Part shown: positions 4,549-6,454 of the stretch, one piece after another | How the letters are laid out: each line of letters opens with the position of its first letter | Position numbering within the stretch: the stretch's first letter is position 1 | NCBI GenBank assembly: GCA_002298075.1 | Contig: DBLW01000085.1 | Span: 1 to 6,454, forward strand | Source: Bacteroidales bacterium UBA714 | GTDB taxonomy: Bacteria > Bacteroidota > Bacteroidia > Bacteroidales > UBA932 | Direction of reading: 5' to 3' | DNA length: 6,454 nt | Notes under the pieces: generated by a model | Seen by the model: only the letters and a program-made list of their open reading frames with translations | Databases searched by the model: none | Told to the model about the DNA's origin: nothing | Program-made: the position numbers and the translations under genes

Positions 4549-6454
4549 ATGAGAAAACATATTCATATAATATTATCAATAATAGCATTTCTGTTCCAGC
4601 TGCCGGCGTCAGCCCAGTTTTACGTCACAGGTGACGATCCCGGCAGACTCAGATGGTACAGCATAAGTACAGGCAACTATCGTGTCATATATCCACAGGG
4701 ATGCGACTCGCTCGCAAAAGTCTATGCACACAAGCTCGAGACTTTCCGCATACCCGTATCACGCACCACAGGCTATTGCAGTGAAGGCCATGGAACAAAC
4801 CTCATGCCCGTGGTAATGCACACATTCAACACATCAAACGGTTCTGTGGCATGGGCACCCAAGCGCATGGACCTCTTCACTATACCTTCCGCCGATGCTC
4901 CCGAGCCTATTCCATGGTCAACGATGCTGTCAGTCCACGAATCACGCCATGTGACACAGATGCAGTTCGGCATGACCGGCGCACTGAAGCCTTTCAACTG
5001 GTTTTTCGGAGAAATGTTCAACATACTCGCCTCACTGCTCTATCCAGGCATATCTCTTATGGAAGGAGACGCCGTAATAGCGGAGACGGCATTCACAAAG
5101 TCAGGGCGCGGACGCACTGCGGATTTCCTGAACTACTACAGGATAGCATTCGACAACGGAGATTTCAGGACTTGGGACCAGTGGAGATTCGTTTCCCAAA
5201 AATATTATGCCCCAAGCTACTATTCCCTCGGATATATGACTCTCGGAGGATTCCGCATGCTTTATGACTGCCCCGAGTTCATGAGCGAAGTATATCATCT
5301 TGCTGCCCGCCGTCCGTATAACCTCGGGGCATTATATACGACCACGAAGAAACTGACAGGAAAACGTTTCAACAAGGCTTTCATGGAGGTATGCGACACC
5401 TTGCACAGGATATGGACAGCAGATGCCGAAGAAAGGGCGCCGTTCATTCCGTCAGAGCCTGTAAGCATGGAACCGCGGCTTTATACCGACTATTCAAGCA
5501 ATGTGATAGCCGGTGACACGCTATATGCAGTAAAGAGCGGTCATATGAATGTGCCTGAACTTGTCATGATAGATACTTCCGGACATGAGAAAACAGTGAC
5601 AAGGCTTTCATCGTCCTCAGGCAGGATGCAATATTCTGACATCAGCGGCAGAATCTTATGGAGCGAGGCTGCGCCGGACGAAAGATGGACCATGGACGCT
5701 GGTTCAAAAATCAGATACATCAATACCAAAGGACGCACAACTGGCCACAAGACAAGCCTGACGTCGAGGAAAGACGGGATATATCACAATCCTTATCCGT
5801 CTGACAATGACTGTACTATGGCAGCTGTATGCTATAGGCAGGACGGCAGGACTTCAGTCACGATACTCGGCGAGGGAGGTGTTCTTCTTGAAGAGCATTT
5901 CGCTCCGGACAGCCTACAGACGGTCGAGCCTGCCCTTGCCGGGGATACTCTTTATGTTACCGCAATCTCAGAGGGAGGATACGGAATATACAGGGTCAGC
6001 GGCTCAGGGGAATTTGAAACTGTGCTCCCGCCTGCCCCTGTGATGATAAAGGATTTCGGCACAGCTGGAAACGAACTGATGTTCACAAGCGACAGGACAG
6101 GAGTCAATGAGCTTTATCATCTCGACCCGCGTTCAGGAAAAGCCGTCCAAAAGACCGTCACAAGATACGGAGCATCGGATTTCCATTACAATGCGGACGG
6201 AAGCTATCTATATTATTCCTCTCCGACAATGAAAGGAATGAGAATATTCCGCACTCCGTCAGATTCACTCGTGTGCCGCCAGGCTGACTTCACCGAGCTT
6301 CACAAGTATCCGATAGCTGAAGCCGTAACAAGGCAGGAAAAGCTGATAGCGCAGGAAAAATACGGAACGGAGGCAGTACCTGAGCCTGAGGGGATAACCA
6401 TTTCCAAACCTGAGAGATACAGGAAAGCTGCCCACATGTTCAACCTGCATTCAT
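4549..6454 (+). CDS. Secreted zinc metallopeptidase-like protein with TolB-like beta-propeller (3' end outside window)
   Basis: The reading frame is open from ATG 4549 to the window edge, giving 635 residues and no stop. A Sec signal peptide (residues 1-22, hydrophobic core IILSIIAFLF) with predicted cleavage at ASA|Q precedes a domain of about 270 residues. That domain contains HESRH (His130, Glu131, His134), a gluzincin HExxH motif. SLMEGDAVIAE follows, in which Glu172 is a plausible third zinc ligand 38 residues after His134, resembling the EGxA signature of MA-clan peptidases. From about residue 310 there are repeated propeller blades with similar strands near 322-345, 368-396, 422-444, 466-488, 508-531 and 551-573. 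The best is NELMFTSDRTGVNELYHLDPRSGK, which is TolB/PD40-like. The spacing of 42-54 residues suits a six-bladed propeller. The visible end (about 620-635, KPERYRKAAHMFNLHS) resembles the linker before an outer-membrane barrel in some Bacteroidota proteins, but that part is not in the window. The protein should act in the periplasm or at the outer membrane. The substrate is unknown, and peptidase activity is inferred from motifs only. An AAGAAGAGAAA purine stretch lies upstream of the start. Confidence 0.88.
   Translation, partial: MRKHIHIILSIIAFLFQLPASAQFYVTGDDPGRLRWYSISTGNYRVIYPQGCDSLAKVYAHKLETFRIPVSRTTGYCSEGHGTNLMPVVMHTFNTSNGSVAWAPKRMDLFTIPSADAPEPIPWSTMLSVHESRHVTQMQFGMTGALKPFNWFFGEMFNILASLLYPGISLMEGDAVIAETAFTKSGRGRTADFLNYYRIAFDNGDFRTWDQWRFVSQKYYAPSYYSLGYMTLGGFRMLYDCPEFMSEVYHLAARRPYNLGALYTTTKKLTGKRFNKAFMEVCDTLHRIWTADAEERAPFIPSEPVSMEPRLYTDYSSNVIAGDTLYAVKSGHMNVPELVMIDTSGHEKTVTRLSSSSGRMQYSDISGRILWSEAAPDERWTMDAGSKIRYINTKGRTTGHKTSLTSRKDGIYHNPYPSDNDCTMAAVCYRQDGRTSVTILGEGGVLLEEHFAPDSLQTVEPALAGDTLYVTAISEGGYGIYRVSGSGEFETVLPPAPVMIKDFGTAGNELMFTSDRTGVNELYHLDPRSGKAVQKTVTRYGASDFHYNADGSYLYYSSPTMKGMRIFRTPSDSLVCRQADFTELHKYPIAEAVTRQEKLIAQEKYGTEAVPEPEGITISKPERYRKAAHMFNLHS

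Noticed and set aside
4851..5267. 138-residue frame inside the metallopeptidase gene
   Set aside because: It is out of frame with a long open gene that has a signal peptide and HExxH motif, and its Arg-rich composition is typical of a shifted frame.
1..6454. CRISPR arrays, tRNA or rRNA genes, insertion sequences, phage or defence genes
   Set aside because: No spaced direct repeats, cloverleaf-like segments, transposase motifs or defence-family motifs were found. Almost every base is accounted for by five ordinary-looking genes.

Overview
The window looks like chromosomal DNA from an uncultured or little-studied member of the Bacteroidales (phylum Bacteroidota). The evidence is a DUF5106-thioredoxin protein (a family I know only from Bacteroidota), -7 promoter boxes of the Bacteroidota type (TAnnTTTG) with no clear Shine-Dalgarno sequences, moderate GC, and heavy use of ATA, AGG and AGA codons. 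I cannot name the genus. There are no RNA genes, insertion sequences, CRISPR arrays or phage genes. Coding density is very high and the longest non-coding stretch is about 93 bases.

Left and middle (1-4455, all on the minus strand). Four genes run in the same direction. In order of transcription they are a Na+/phosphate cotransporter with a C-terminal PhoU-like domain (2593-4455), an exported DUF5106/thioredoxin-fold protein that overlaps it by 11 bases (1647-2603), a cytosolic galactose mutarotase (553-1605), and the first two-thirds of thymidylate synthase (1-523, cut by the window edge). Gaps are -11, 43 and 29 bases, so one transcript is plausible. A good internal promoter match just upstream of galM suggests that galM-thyA can also be expressed separately. 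The first two genes look translationally coupled. The genes do not form an obvious single pathway: they are phosphate transport, envelope redox, sugar anomer interconversion and dTMP synthesis.

Right (4456-6454). A compact 93-base divergent promoter region separates the operon from a large plus-strand gene that runs off the window. Its 635 visible residues comprise a signal peptide, a gluzincin-type zinc metallopeptidase domain (HESRH plus a downstream Glu) and about six blades of a TolB-like beta-propeller. It is the least characterised and most interesting gene here.

Nothing in the window amounts to a clearly new multi-gene system. The observations most worth following are the peptidase-propeller protein, the Ala-Gln heptad insert in the phosphate transporter, and the arrangement of the divergent promoter region.
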